Program-made: the position numbers and the translations under genes
Notes under the pieces: generated by a model
The model's database searches: none
Told to the model about the DNA's origin: nothing
The model's input: only the letters and a program-made list of their open reading frames with translations
DNA from: Ashinkailepas kermadecensis
Taxonomy: Eukaryota > Arthropoda > Thecostraca > Neolepadidae
Length of the DNA stretch: 64,000 nt
Reading direction: 5' to 3'
Assembly (NCBI GenBank): GCA_034440615.1
Contig: JAOTOM010004612.1
Location: 300,325 to 364,324, forward strand
Part shown: positions 32,301 to 45,790 of the stretch, one piece after another
How positions within the stretch are numbered: the first letter of the stretch is position 1
Layout: every line of letters begins with the position of its first letter

Positions 32301-33039
32301 CACTCAGTATATCAATTACTGGTTTATATCTCACTTGAGATATAAACCAGCAATTACCTAACTTAACAAGAACTCATGGGTACTGGACAGAGTTTCTGGG
32401 TTCTGATCCATGAGTTCTATCCATGAGTTCTGCTCAGTAATAATTTCAAAACTGGTCGGTAACATGTCGATGTACTGTTCAAGTTTCAGATCGAAATAGC
32501 TTAAAGTTTAATGTTCGGCCGCAAGCCATCTTCAGTTCAAATATAACATTTACATTTTTGTTGCAAGTAAAACATAGCGCTCACATAAAATCACAAGTAC
32601 TCATCGAACAAATCAGTGCACAGTCTATTCACATTTATACATAGGCCGGCAAGGTGCAAAAACAAAAATAAAGAAAGCTCACAACCCCCACCTCCACCGG
32701 ATTGCAGTTCTCCACGTCACTGGAATACCATAGTATGCAACGGGTGTAGAACAGTCTGGACCCATGGTTTGGTACCTTGCTAATGTTAAGTTTTCATTTC
32801 CCCATTAAATCTGAAAATACGTGTTGGAAATAGCGACCTGGACACCCCGGGCTTCGTGTGAGAGCTCTAGCTCTGATTTCATGTCTCGAATATGTATATA
32901 TGTAGGCTCCGAAGGTAGACTCAGGAGAGTCGGCTCCGTTTCCGGCTGCTCGCTGGCGGACTCAATTCCCATGACCTCAGTTCCTGCATTTGAGGTGCAA
33001 TGTCCATCGGTAGTCGGTCCGGGTACTTCCGGATAGTGC

Positions 33040-35220
33040 GCCCCACCCACAAACCCGTGTCATCACGTCCCGGGCCAGAAACCAGCTACGCAGCCAAGGC
33101 GACCTGAGGCCACCACCAGATGGCCCCGGGCGCCCCGCCACAGAGGCACACTCAGCAAACCGCGCGCGCACAACACGCTATATTGCATGCTGGGGTAGGT
33201 GTTCAATGCTAAGGCTTGCTTTGCGAGTCGGTCTGCTTCTTCGTTACCTGAGATGTTGGCGTGGCCCGAAATCCAGAGGAAGGAAAAGTTCATGCTTGCG
33301 CCAGTTCTGTTATTGGCCACGATTTGTTGGATTCTGTCAAAGACTTGCTGTGGTGGGCGCTACATAACCAGTAGCAGTTGATGCGCCCCTAAGCCCAAGC
33401 AATCAAAAGACTCGCTGTGGACAGTCGTGGGTGTTGCTAAATGACTGAAGGACGGATTTGGAGTCGGAGCAAATTACTTACGTCTCTAACTTTACTCCTC
33501 ATGATAATGGAAATAACGGCCAGAATGGTCATTGCTTCAGCGGAGTAGATGAAGAAGTTATCCGGTAGACGCTTGGAAAGCCTAAGACCTGGTCCCGTGA
33601 TGCCGATGCCAACCTTAGCCTCGTGTTTCGACCCATCCGTGAGTACGAGTGTTTTGTGATTGTTGTCATCGGAAACTTGTGGAAGGTGCCAAGAATTCCC
33701 GCCGGTGTGATAGTCGATTTCTTTTCCGAAAGCAAGTACTCGACCTTATGTTGACTGAGTATCCAGAATGATGGGTGGTCGAGCTGCAGTGGCTGACAAT
33801 GTGAGGTTGAGATCTGAGAGAGTCGTGACTATTTGAGTGCTATATGGTGAAAGTTTGCCTCCACATCGGCTTTTGTCGTATCTGTCAGGCGTAAAGCAGC
33901 GCTATGCCGGATGATTTTTTATGTATTTAATTTCGATGTGGTAGCGGTACAGCTGTTGGGTCCTCCTGAATTGGAGTGGAGGCGTGTTTGAGTCCACCAG
34001 AAGACTGGCTATCGGTGCCATGCTGTGGGCACCTGTGGCTGCTCTGATGCAGTTGTTTTATATTATTTCTAACTTTTGTGTGGGTTTTCTGAAATGGTGG
34101 CAAAGATAATGCTGTTGTATTCTAAGATGTGTTGTGTGATTTATTTGTAGAGTCGCAGTAGTGTTTTCCTGTCTCCGCCCGTCTGATGCCTACAAGTTCA
34201 CGGAGTATGTTGACGCACTTCGCGCATCGCTTCGAGACGAACTTAGTGTGGTTGTTGAAACTAAATTGTTCGTCTAAATGCACTTCTAAGAACTTGAAAC
34301 CTTTCACCTGTTCGATGGGTTTGCCATCGATTTTAAGTAGGGCTGGGAGTGTGGGTTGGAGGGGACTATTTGTGACAGTGACCGATTTTTCTGCGGACAG
34401 AGTGAAGCCCCATGCTTTGCATCACTTTGCGATGTGGTCTAGACCTGTTTGAATTTGTGTTCAGCTTTTAGGAAGCGTTTTGCCGTTGTCCAAATGGCTA
34501 TGTCGTCCGCGAAATGTGAGTATTGAAGTGAAGTGTCTGTGTGATCAGCAAGTATGTCGTTGATCATGACGATAAAGAGGCTCGGTGAGAGCACGCTTCC
34601 CTGTGGCAGGCCCTGCTCCTGAGGTGTGGTGCTTGATGTGACACTGCCGCAACATACCTTAGGGGTCCTGTCCCTGAATACATTGAGAATGAAGTGTGCC
34701 ATGTGTCCGCGTAGGCCTATCTTGTGTAGTTTGTGTGTCAGTGCGGACTTGTGTACTCGGTCGAATGCGGCAGTGATGTCTAAGTAGGCAGCTATTGTGC
34801 GTTTAATGCGTAGGCCACTTTTGGTGTCGTGTATTAGTCTACTGAGATTGCCATTAGTTGATTTTTGACGCCGGAAGCCGCACTGAAATTCGTCGAACAG
34901 GTCGTTGTGATCCAGAAAACGTATCAATCGTGTGTTGACCATGCGCTCGACCAGCTTACTAGCTTACTGGCGCAGCTCGTAAGTGAGATGGAACTATAAT
35001 ATAACCCTTTGAGGTTGAGTGACCTGTGGGCGGCTTTGAGAATGGAATGCCTACACTTTCCCGTCAGGAGGCGGGAAAAGTGTCGCTTGGGTACAGATCA
35101 TTAATGACCGCTAGTAGATACACTAGCGTTTTTGCTAAGATGCTTTAAAACTGGTAATAGATATCGTCCGGCCCAGCCGACGTGTTTCCACACTTGCTGA
35201 GGGCAAGGTACATATTACAT
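33040..35220 (-). mobile_element. I-clade LINE, decayed RT plus RNase H
   Basis: Reading minus: AGPDDI, PFSKP and SLTSCAS fingers motifs (35.17-34.95 kb); then an open 167-codon stretch with QCGFRRQKST, YLDITAAFDRV, GLPQGSVLSPSLF and FADDIAIW (catalytic FADD; 34942-34439). The thumb follows with GFKFLEVHLDEQF. Next is an RNase H domain: LVLTDGSK (first Asp), IYSAEAMTIL (Glu), and WISGHANISGNEEADRLAK (33285-33215). Several frameshifts and stops; inactive. Confidence 0.82.
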
Positions 35221-36099
35221 AGTATTCGTGCATATTAAATGACTGGTTGTAGACTTCTCTGTTGCTAAAGGAGTGGGTATTGCCAACAACGATAATATAT
35301 GCATAATAGCTTAGACAATCTGAACATAGGCCAGTTGTTGAAGAATGCAGATATAGAAAAGTAAATGCAAGTGCTTCAAGCGTACATAGGCCAGACAGGT
35401 AAGTGTGGTAGACAGTTATTAGGGCAGATGGTTACTGGGCACAGAGCTTTGGAGATCAGCAGAGAAAACGAGTTAGTATGAACAAGCCATAGGTAAGCAC
35501 AGGTACACGCAATGCCACTCGTCCTGCGCCATAGGGGCGAATGGACAAGTTTCACGTAATGGGCTTGTGGTTGCAAAAACGGTAATAATACTTCGTAGAT
35601 AAAACTGAAACATTTTTATCACGGGAGAAGCATTTACAGCACAATTTAATAATTTCACTTAGGGGCTGCCATTGATTTAAAAACCTTCTCGTAGCAATGA
35701 CGTCACACCTGTGGTGTCTCGAAGCGACCAAGCCCGAAACGCACAGGGAACACGTTGGATTGTTCCATGCAAAGTTGTTCAACCGACTCGCGTCATGGAT
35801 ACTAAAGCGAGGGCTTGTGAAACTGAAATGTGGCCAATTTTTACGAAAATATGAAGCTTGGAAGGGTAGCTAATCTATTATCGTGGAAATACAGCAACTA
35901 TAGCATTTTTGTTTCAAATCCAGCGCAATTCATTAGCTAGAACTGCTCATCCCTTCAGGCATAACAAAGGGCGCTCAGCTCCAATCGACTATTAGGACTC
36001 GTACTGGAGCTGTGTGTTGGCTATGTGTATTCGTTTCAGCATCAGACCGGGGGAGGGGTTTCCAAGACACATCACCAAGGTATTGTAAGGGATTCGTTT

Positions 36100-36640
36100 T
36101 TGGAGCGCTCAAGAGCGAGAGCGTCGAGTGGCGCGTGTCATTGACCGATGCGGCCGGGCTATGACCTCTTCCAGCCGCCGGTTGGAGGTCTCCAATCGGC
36201 TGACTATGGCGGTCAGGCTGACGATGGCGGTGTGAAGGTCGGGTGTTGTCATGCTGTCGGCTGGTTGTGGCGATGACCGGTGCTCTCCAGGAGAGGCCCA
36301 GACGGTGGCGATGGCGTCGGCCGGCCGAGAGGCTTCGATGAACAGATCGGCCGCCTCGGCAAGGTCTTCCAGTGGCGTGGCCTCTGGCAGGAGGGCGAGA
36401 GCGTCCCGTGCGGACCGCGGCAGCCTCTGTAAGAAGAGGGTGCGCAGCAGCCCACTGTCCGTGGGGGCGTCGCCGGCCGTCATTAACTGGCCGCGCACGT
36501 CGCCGAGCAGCTGAGAGGGCGTCCTGTCGCCAAGCTGCTGATGGCGCAGCAGGGCTTCCAGGCGACTGAGCGCGCCCGCCGGCCATCTAGTGGCCGACTG
36601 AGGACGCCGTGAGCCACTGCTGAGCGCGCGCCTGCCATCT
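36100..36640 (-). mobile_element. LTR retrotransposon gag fragment (Gypsy-type)
   Basis: Minus frame: LEALLRHQQLGDRTPSQLLG, then a region with LLRTLFLQRLPRSARDALAL and LEDLAEAADLFIEA, and a C-terminal basic stretch. The LGDRTPSQLL...LRxLFLQRLP signature is common in arthropod Gypsy-like gag proteins. No protease or pol lies next to it and no LTR was found. GC-rich compared with the flanking DNA. Confidence 0.65.
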
Positions 36641-36815
36641 AGCGGACGGTGATAAAACTATGGCCATACGTGGTGCGCAGGGGAATGGACAAGTTGTGCT
36701 GCTTTATACTTCATGGTGCAGAATGGTGACATGTATTTGATCAGCTTTTTAAACTTTAGCCCTGATACCTCATTTCAGGAGAGCAATATTGTATTGACAT
36801 TGTTCAACATGATTG

Positions 36816-37500
36816 CAGGGGCAGGTCCAGGAATTGTCACCAGGTGGGACTTGTGTCTAGTGACACAATTTCTTCCGAGGGGTACCACTGAAAAGGTATC
36901 TTGAGGGGAGACTTTTCACAACGGAATCAAAATCCAAGCAAACATTTCCTTCCCAAGTTTTCGCATACGAACTTCACACCCTTCCCTCACACACACGCAA
37001 TTCAACCGGAATAACGTTCACCTGCCCGACGACGACACCGAGCGCTTCACGCGCAGTCACCGATTTTACCATAGTTCTTGATTTAGATGATTTGAACGCG
37101 CATTACTTCTCAAGGTTTAGAGGTTTTGAATGCTTAGATATTTTGAACGTTATGGTTTCTGAACCTTAAAGGTTTTGAACATTTTAGAGGTTTTGAACGT
37201 TAGATGTTTTGAGTGCTTTGAGGCTTTGACTCGAGGTATTTTGATAAAGTAGTAATTTTGAATCGTTAGGTTTAATAAACAGTTCGTTGATTTGAACGTT
37301 CGGAGATTTGACCGTTTTAGAGGTTTTGAACTGTTAGATGCTTTGATACGTTATAAGTTTTGAACATCCCCAACAAAAGGAAGTTTCCGCCGATTAGGGG
37401 TTTTGAACCATTAAAGGAATTGAACTTTAGAGGATTTTAGAAGTTTTGAACCATTCGATGCCCTGAATCCTTAGAAGTTCTAATACACCCCCCAAATACC
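36816..37500 (+). mobile_element. hAT-like head followed by degenerate ~20-bp array
   Basis: CAGGGGCAGGTCCAGGAATT at 36816 matches the hAT-like heads elsewhere. From about 37070 to 37490 diverged units of AGGTTTTGAACGTTAGA(T) follow, about 20 bp each. The right terminus was not found. No coding frame. Confidence 0.4.
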
Positions 37501-38099
37501 TTAACCGCGAAGAACTAAACGCATTTTCTTCCCACAAACCAAGGTGCCATTTAAAATAGTGTCGGCCCTTCTGTCCCGGCGGAGTGGTGGTATGCAGGAC
37601 TCACGCTGTTGTGCTGGACACAATTGTGTTAATCTGACCTTAATTCCTCACTTTGGTGCGTGACTCAATATATTGGGGAGTTCTGCTCTCAGCAATGAGG
37701 AGGTTCCTGAAAGCCACAGCAATAACCATTTAACGACCCGCGACCCACGACCTGCGCCGACGGAACGCTCTGTTATGTCAGGAACTGTGATGAAGTCGCC
37801 GATAAATCCTTTGTATGTAAATAGCGATTGATGTGCATAATCATGGCGCGAAATTTCACTTACTCCCTTATAATGTTTGATAACGTCATTATTGCACATG
37901 AGTGCTTAGTGTCTTTTCATTATATTCCAATAATGTTCCAAGTTAACTTCCTACTTTTCACTTTGCATGTCCTTTTCCAGAGCAGAAAGTGCCCTCCACT
38001 GCCATTTCTTCATCATCTACCACACCAATGTTGAATTCTTTTTTCTTCTTTTTAAAATCTTTAGCAGAGGCAGTGCCATCCGCTAGAGATTGTTACGTT

Positions 38100-38263
38100 A
38101 AGGAAGGAATCGTTAAGGGGACGGTGGTCTGGGTGATGGTCGTCTCGCAATCGAGATTGTGGGTTCGAACTCACCTGTGCTTCTTCGCCGCGACCAATCG
38201 GCGTGGGATTGGCGCGCTATATGACTCAAGGTCGACGTCGTAAAATAATACCAAGGAAGGAAT
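38100..38263 (+). mobile_element. tRNA-derived SINE with 11-bp target duplication
   Basis: AAGGAAGGAAT flanks the element at 38100-38110 and 38253-38263. The body has a tRNA-like B box (GGGTTCGAACTC) and shares CGCGACCAATCGGCGTG, CGCTATATGAC and GTCGTAAA with the SINEs at 47789 and 49307. Confidence 0.7.
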
Positions 38264-38844
38264 TAAGTTAATCCGGCTTATGTGGCATCCAGTTATATCA
38301 ATTAAGCAAGAGAGGAAAGATGAGACGCCGTCAAACAAAGAACGTGGCGTAAAGGGCCGATACATACATGGCATACAGGTTCATGTACAAGCATACATAC
38401 ATACACACATAACAAGTAGTAGGACATTTGGAGGGTGGGCAGCTTCGTAGCCTACAAACAGGCTCCATTGCCCACCTGCGACATGAAACGAAGCGGAGGC
38501 CCGGCACCCAGAGCGAGTCGTGGGTGTCAGGCCCGACCTTGTATGTGTAGGTGTATGTTAAGTTAAAGCTTGGAAAACCCTGAGAATGGGGAAAACCAAG
38601 CTGTTTGGAAAATACGTAGGTAAAAAAACCAAGCGCAATTTATAAGGAAAACCGTCCGTTTTGGCCAAATTGGATCGGTCCCTGCCTACCCGGTGTGAAA
38701 TAACCTATATGTATGTGCTTTACAACGTCAGAGAGGAAGACGTGTGTAACGAAGTAATATAGCTAACGATGAGTGTGGCGCGTGTCATATAGCTTTTAAC
38801 TTCACGTCAAATCAGCTTGGACCAGGTAACGTGTGACAGATAAA

Positions 38845-40253
38845 TCAGATCAGTTCGGAAAGTTTGGTGTCATGTAAAAAGCGAAAAAGTAACTCGAGGA
38901 GTGCTGGGTGCTCATTCCCGAGGAGAGCCAGAAGCGAAAATTGTGTATGGATGTTGGTGAAATACTGGTTAACAACGCGACGATGAGGAGCATATGCCGG
39001 GCAGTTAAGTAAGACATGGGTGACAGTAATGCGGACTCGACATGTGCTACTAAGTGGAAGGCGGTGTGGTCGATAAAACAAAATTGTGTGTCAATCTGGT
39101 GTGTCCGAGGCGAAGTCTGGCGAGCACCACCTCGTTCAAACGGGACTGCTGGTTGGAGGAGGGCCAGTTGGAGAGTTTGGGCTTGATAGCGTGTAGGTGT
39201 GTGGTGTTGTGTGACCAGCAGGCCTGGATATGTCTTAAATAAATTATTTGTAAGGGATAGAAGATCCCTGGGGGCACCGGAACTCCCTCGTTCGGGGGAG
39301 GTCGATCACCGCCCGGGCCAGGTTATCCGCTCGATCGTTCCCCGGGATACCCCTATGTCCGGTGATCCAGAGGAGGGTTAGCTGAAGGTGTGCGTGGTTG
39401 TCATTGTAGAGGTGTCGGATGGTGTGGAGTGTGGGGTGCGTGGTGTTGTGTATGGCCGCGAGGGCGTCAACGGGGGATCGTGAGTCAGTGCAGATTGTTG
39501 TAGGGGCAGTGATGTGTTGTGCAATGATGTGTTGGAGGCAAGTGAGTATGGCGACTAATTCTGCTGTGTATACCGAATGATGAAGTGTTAATTTGATTTG
39601 ACCAGTGTTGGGCCCACCACACCAGGCGGCCCCCGAACCATTGCTAGTACGGGAGCCGTCAGTGTAAATGAAAGTGTGTTGTGGGTGGGCCTCTTGATAT
39701 TAATTTTTTTTTTACTTGAACGTCGATGGGGGTGAGTAGGATTTTATTGTGCATCAAGAGATACTCAAGTTTGGGGTGTTTCATGTGCCGGAATGGGAGA
39801 AGGGGGGGGAACTCGGTCAGGGGTAACATCGGGAAATTTCAGTGTGGATGTGAGAACCTGCTTCAAGTGAATAGTAATGCTGTATTTATTTTTCTTTTTG
39901 GAGCGCCCAACCGGGGGTTTAGACCATGCGACATTGGAAGGGTGATTTAGCTGTGTTGTTGTCCTAAAGTAGTATCTAACGAGTTGTAGTGTTCTGCAGT
40001 GTTGTAGGCTAGGGAGATTAGTCTCACCCCGGAGACTGGTGGTAGATGTGGTGCAGTGTGCTCCGGTGATGAGACGGAGTGCGTGATTTTGTGTGCATTC
40101 TAGTGATTTGGTGAGCGTGGGAGATATATGATCGAAGATAAACGCATTGTATTCCAGGATTGAACGAATCAGTGCAATGTACATTTTGTTAAGAGTAGTC
40201 CTGTCTGCACCCCGGTCGCGACCGGAGATGCAGCGCAGGAGATGAAGACGCAC
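38845..40253 (-). mobile_element. I-clade LINE 3' half with intact-looking RNase H
   Basis: Minus strand: RT thumb/connection at 40253-39765 (LNKMYIALIRSILEYNAFIF, QNHALRLITGA). RNase H at about 39680-39240 is open with no stop: FIYTDGSRTSNGSG (Asp), VYTAELVAILTCL (Glu), TICTDSRSPVDAL (Asp) and WITGHRGIPGNDRADNLA (His/Asp). Then the C-terminal LNEVVLARLRLGHTRLTHNFVL and a Cys/His end CRVRITVTHVLLNCPAY. It lacks the RT core and has frameshifts between blocks. Confidence 0.82.
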
Positions 40254-40259
40254 AGCGCA

Positions 40260-43200
40260 GCGCTGTGTTCAGCTGGTGATTGCACCTATTTATAGCGAAT
40301 ATTACTCCTCTGTTGCATTATTGTCGGTCGTTTCCCCGAAATACATACAGTAGCCTTTGTCCAATATCCATGGTGTAGACAAAAAGCAGTTTGCAGGCTG
40401 GTGAACATTACATCATGCAGTAATATTGTTTTATGAACGATAACAAGTATGCAGCATGTAGTTTATTTTTGATTCCTTAATATATCACCGGATCATTAGT
40501 TAACAGATCTAATTAGCTTGCTTCACCTGTGAGACTGGACGTGGGGTGTACCATGTATGCATAATGGGAATGTATGCACCTACCTACGTTGGTACCGATA
40601 TCGGCAAGAATTGAGGTTAATAAAATGGAATGTGTGGTTTGCTGAATGTGGTTATTGGTGTTATGGACAAGCTCATTGATAACAATGCGATTGCAGTCAA
40701 CTTAATTGCATAAACATTTGTATTAATTTGAAAGTAATAGAATGGGTGGAATTCAGTTCACACTACATATGCATGTGCTCGACATTGACTGTGCATACAA
40801 GTATGTGTGTGACAATTGCCGATGTAATTGTTGATTTTCTTCACATATTCAAATATTTTCATCAGCCACATTTTGCACATTCCTTTTTTCAGCAATCAGC
40901 ACTATCATCTAATCCCAACTTTTTTTATACTTGAACATGGTGGTTAGAAAATAGACGAAAATATCATAACTTTGTTAAATTTTCGCTTTGCGGCAGAAGT
41001 TGGAGAGCCAATCCGTTATCCAATTTGGATCGGTTTACATAGCCAACGTCTATCAAATCTGCCCCGTTATCCGTGCCCAACGGATATCTGTACGGATATA
41101 CAATCCGTGATATGCTCTGCATGTGACCCTGTAATGCTACACTCTACCCGTTCCGCCATGGGTGTGAGTGTAACGGCATCCCTCTGAGTATGTTCCACAT
41201 ACATTTTCTTGAACTTGAAATGCTCCACTTGAGAGCAGTGGTGACGGAAGGTAATTTGCTTTGGTGGAAAAAATGGTCCATGGGGATCAGTTTGGCCCAG
41301 AGGATCCGTTTTGGCTAAAAAAACGTGGATCCGTTCAAGGGGCCGAACCCCTTGTTTTGAAAGTGGTGCATGCTTATGCATTCCAGGCAAGTGCCAGAGA
41401 TTTGGGACAGTCGTTGGAGCCAGATGTCAACTTCAAGTACTATTTGATGCAAACATGGAGAATGCCTTGCAAAGGACGATTTGAATCCTTCGGTTAACAA
41501 GGTCTACCAAAGCATGTGGTGTTCCTTCCTGGTTTAGTATCCATTGTAGTGAATACGCATGCATGTATTATTTTCGTTTTATCGGGTGAAATTCAGTTCG
41601 GAAGACTACGCACATCGTCATGTGCATAGGTGAACAGCACAATCTCTTTGCAAGGGCTTGCGCTCCTCTGCCGGAAATAATCGGGTGAGCACCTAACAAA
41701 TTACAGACCAGCAGAATCGAAATTGGCTCGCTCCTATAATGCGCGTGGAAGTGATCAGCGATAGTGTTGCTGGGCCCTCAGTTATTTTTTAAAAGCACTA
41801 CTCCCTGTCACGAGCTTTTGCTGAATGGGGAAAAACAACATTTCAAGCGGCGTATGCGTGGAAACATGAAAAGTGTTAGTCAGCTCGGTAACGTATGGGG
41901 GTGACACGCTTCCACACTATTCCCATGGCTTAAACGTGCATGTAACTATATATTGAGAAGCGGGAAACAAATGCTGATGGTTCATGAGAACAATGATGAA
42001 GGTTCACACTAGCCACAAATGAAAGGAACTTTTGCGGGAAAAAGTTCACATTGGAGCAATACATCCGACCTACATTGCATAGGGGAACACCAGATTTCCT
42101 TCTCACTCCCATCAAGGCTCCTTCAGAGCCAAAAAGTCCTCTCAGAATTCGAAGGGCCCCGTAGACCTTCGAGGCCATACGATAAACCAAAGTAGTCCTC
42201 CGAGAGCTCCAATAGATCTTAGAAGACTCCAGTAGATTATCACGGCCCTCGCAGGGCAATTCCACCGCCTGCTAAACCCAGCCAGTGTTCGAATGGGTGT
42301 TCCAAATCCTGCACTCATAAAGCCACCCTTCTCTCCCCATAGCATGGGCACCACTTGGGATACTCAGACTGCAATAGATATCAGCACAAAACAATACACT
42401 TTTGCAAAGGTTTGCTTTCACCTGAACCCATGGTCCTCCGCCTCGCTCCTCACTGGAACAGGTGTACTATGCTATGTGACGTTTATAGTCATGGCCCAAC
42501 CAAAAATACCGAGTCTACACGCGCAACTGAGGGAAGGCAGAATCTGTCCACCCTGTTTTTCGACGATATCTCATAATCGAACAGGGATAGTGCAATGAAA
42601 TTGTGTGACGTTGTTAAAATTGACCAGCGCATGCTATGCTACAATAATGTTTGAACTCCATTGGTGAATACATGAACTCCTGTGGAGCAAAGCTGACCGA
42701 CTGACCGACCGCCCGCCGGTCCGCCGCCCGACCCCAGATAAATATTCCTTTTTACAAGGACAATCACGCAGACGCCAGGCACATTCCGATGGACACGTGA
42801 GTGTTTCAAGATGGTGAACTGACCACTACGCTTCAATAAGCAGTGCTGACATGAAACACATCAGTGCAAAAAGATGCATATAGCACTTGCCCCCTACTTT
42901 GCTATTTTAAGTGGATGACTGGCAGTACCTCGATCATTTACAAACGAGCAATTTATGTTGCGGAATTTTGTGGTTCACGACTTACTACATATACTACAGC
43001 ATGTGCACAGTATATCTAACAACATTTACAGCACACACAAACTTGAAAATCTCCATTGTGCACCAATTCCATCACGTTGTAATCCAGCAATGCAAAATTA
43101 ACCTACTTCGACTTCCCTGCTCGGACAGGTCGACGAACCTCCCCACTTGTTGGGCGGGGGAGCACCGTCCGGACAAAGACGCCGACTTTGAAAGCTGGCG

Positions 43201-43380
43201 CATCTGCTCTGTGAGCCATGACGTTCCCGATGTACTGCCACAAAAAGGAAGACGAAAAAGAGCAAAAACCTGTATCGAACGGTGAGGGAAGCATGTTGCG
43301 ACAAAAACGTGTCTAAAAACGTGGTCATTACGTACGGACAGTGGTCTGGCTCACGGAGCAGCGACCTCGTCCGGACCAGA
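40260..43380. other. unassigned DNA, no gene recognised
   Basis: Mostly AT-rich. It contains GGATC/ATCCG-rich stretches (41000-41110, 41260-41345) that look like decayed repeats. Short frames show no known domains. Confidence 0.4.
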
Positions 43381-43386
43381 GTGGGA

Positions 43387-44210
43387 CGTCACGCCGATAC
43401 AGCTGCTGGCCGCTCGTGTCACCACCGAGCTACAGTGGGGTGTCACGCCGATACAGCTGCTGCCCGCTCGTGTCACCACCGAGCTACAGTGGGGTGTCAC
43501 GCCGATACAGCTGCTGGCCGCTCGTGTCACCACCGAGCTACAGTGGGGTGTCACGCCGATACAGCTGCTGCCCGCTCGTGTCACCACCGAGCTACAGGGG
43601 GGTGTCTCGCCAAAAAAAATTTGCCGCCCGTTACCGAGTACAGGGGGTGTCACGCCGATACAGCTGCTGGCCGCTCGTGTCACCACCGAGCTACAGTGGG
43701 ACGTCACGCCGATACAGCTGCTGGCCGCTCGTGTCACCACCGAGCTACAGTGGGGTGTCACGCCGATACAGCTGCTGGCCGCTCGTGTCACCACCGAGCT
43801 ACAGTGGGGTGTCACGCCGATACAGCTGCTGCCCCCGCTCGTGTCACCAGAGTTACAGTGGGGTGTCACGCCGATACAGTGCTGGCCGCTCGTGTCACCA
43901 CCGAGCTACAGTGGGGGTCACGCCGATACAGCTGCTGCCCGCTCGTGTCACCACCGAGCTACAGTGGGGTGTCACGCCGATACAGCTGCTGCCCCCGCTC
44001 GTGTCACCACCGAGCTACAGTGGGGTGTCACGCCGATACAGCTGCTGCCCGCTCGTGTCACCACCGAGCTACAGTGGGACGTGACGCCGATACAGCTGCT
44101 GCCCGCTCGTGTCACCACCGAGCTACAGTGGGGTGTCACGCCGATACAGCTGCTGGCCGCTCGTGTCACCACCGAGCTACAGTGGGGTGTCACGCCGATA
44201 CAGCCGCGGG
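43387..44210 (+). repeat. 54-bp satellite, about 15 copies
   Basis: Unit includes GTCACGCCGATACAGCTGCT, CGCTCGTGTCACCACCGAG and CTACAGTGGGGT. One unit (about 43600-43645) is replaced by unrelated A-rich sequence and several carry 1-3-bp indels. The 18-codon period makes open frames on both strands; not genes. Confidence 0.92.
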
Positions 44211-44289
44211 CTGCCGTCACGCCGGTCCGCTCGTGCAATCAATGATTAACGCCGAAGGCTATGCTGCCCCCAAACTGAGCCGAACATAG

Positions 44290-44640
44290 CAGTTGCCCAT
44301 TGAAGTGTTAACATGGGTAACCGAATCGGCAACATTGTCAGGATACGGTGTATCGGTTGTAGTTGCAGACAAGGAAACAGAACTATGTCTTTGTCTGCCG
44401 TGCGCAAGCCACCAGCCCCCACACTGCACACAATCAGACACCGTTGCCACCTACACCACGCCGATCTCCGACTTACACCGCTCTGGGTCCTCGGCTGCAT
44501 GAGCATCCCGAGGAGCGAGCGGGCGGACGACTTCGCGAAGAGAGCCATCGCGCGTCCCACCCGACCCACAAACCTGTGCTCCAGGCGGCATCCTGACGCT
44601 CGCAAACGCCCCTTAAAACATACATCCAGGACTTCTTTCA
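44290..44640 (+). mobile_element. LINE RNase H scrap
   Basis: Plus frame reads RLTPLWVLGCMSIPRSERAD followed by DFAKRAIARP, aligning with the WVPGH-I-GNE-AD-LAK motif of LINE RNase H (His changed to Cys). Upstream SLSAVRK...TLHTIRHR matches the preceding helix. Short and decayed. Confidence 0.5.
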
Positions 44641-45607
44641 GCAGTCCTGGATATATTTGAATACATATTGCACATACATAATACATAACCCATTGTTCAT
44701 ATGAAGGGACCTCCTCAAACCAAAACACATGGCTGAAAGATGCCACCCCGGCAATGTCGTGGCCGCCTTCAGTTCCCAGCTGGGGTCCAACCCAAGGTGC
44801 GCTGCAATTATCTTGAGTTAGAGGAGTAAGACCGAGACAGTTTTCGATCCATGTCCCCATTTCCTTCCCACTTAACATAACAAAGCACGGGTTTCGGCAA
44901 CTTTGATTCCGGAGGTCGAACATTATTTCTTGAGAGTGAAAATTTTCAATAGAGCCGCTCGAAACCTCAGCCTCTGCTCTGCCCATGTATCCATGCTTCT
45001 GTCTATGCTTTTGAATATTTACGCGTTGGCGTTCATAACGTACAAATGGCTTTTGTTGTTGCTGGCTATTGCTATACAAAAAGCATCTTATTCAGCAGCT
45101 GGCAACAAAAGCCGCAATGTAGATAATCTTTCCAGAAACAGCATGGAGGAGGAGAAAAAGCACGTTTGGTATTTTCAGTGCACAATCCTATGCAATAGCT
45201 GCACAAACCTTTCCAAGGTAGCACATCTTCAAGGACAGGTCCGGCAGATCGGCGGGCCCACTCGTCGTGCACGCCGTGGGTCATGGTGGCATTGACCTCG
45301 ACGAAGGCCTGTCCGGCGGACTCGTCAGGACGACGTTGAGCGAGTTCATCCACCCGATTCAGACGTCGCCTAATGCAGAAACAGGAAAGCTTCAGGAAGA
45401 TAGCGTATTTTCCCGAAGTTTGCCAGTTTTCCAGGTGGGGTAGGATCCCTCGGAAAACAAATTAGATGGGGATCCGGACCCAGGGACCCCAGTGGAGACG
45501 ACTCCTATGGACTTTAGCACGATTATGTTTAGGCCACACTAATCTTATTCATAATTGAGTTTTGCAACACTCACTACACCCAGTGCGATGCCACTCGACA
45601 ACACTCA

Positions 45608-45790
45608 CGACACCCACTCCGATGTCAACCACTCACTCACGACACCCACTCAGATGTCAATCACTCACTCACGACACCCACTCCGAAGTCAGTCACTCAT
45701 TCACGACACCCACTCCCATGTCAATCACTCACTCACGACACCCACTCCCATGTCAATTATTTACACGACACCCACTCCAATATCAATCGT
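45608..45790. repeat. 32-bp tandem repeat, about 6 copies
   Basis: Units contain GACACCCACTC, ATGTCAATCACTCACTCAC. The last copies are shortened. Confidence 0.85.

Noticed and set aside
43282..44289. 335-codon frame of Ala/Arg/His repeats
   Set aside because: 54-bp satellite with a period divisible by three; both strands open.
44246..45079. 277-codon minus-strand frame as a gene
   Set aside because: No recognisable domain; overlaps a LINE RNase H scrap on plus and abuts a satellite.
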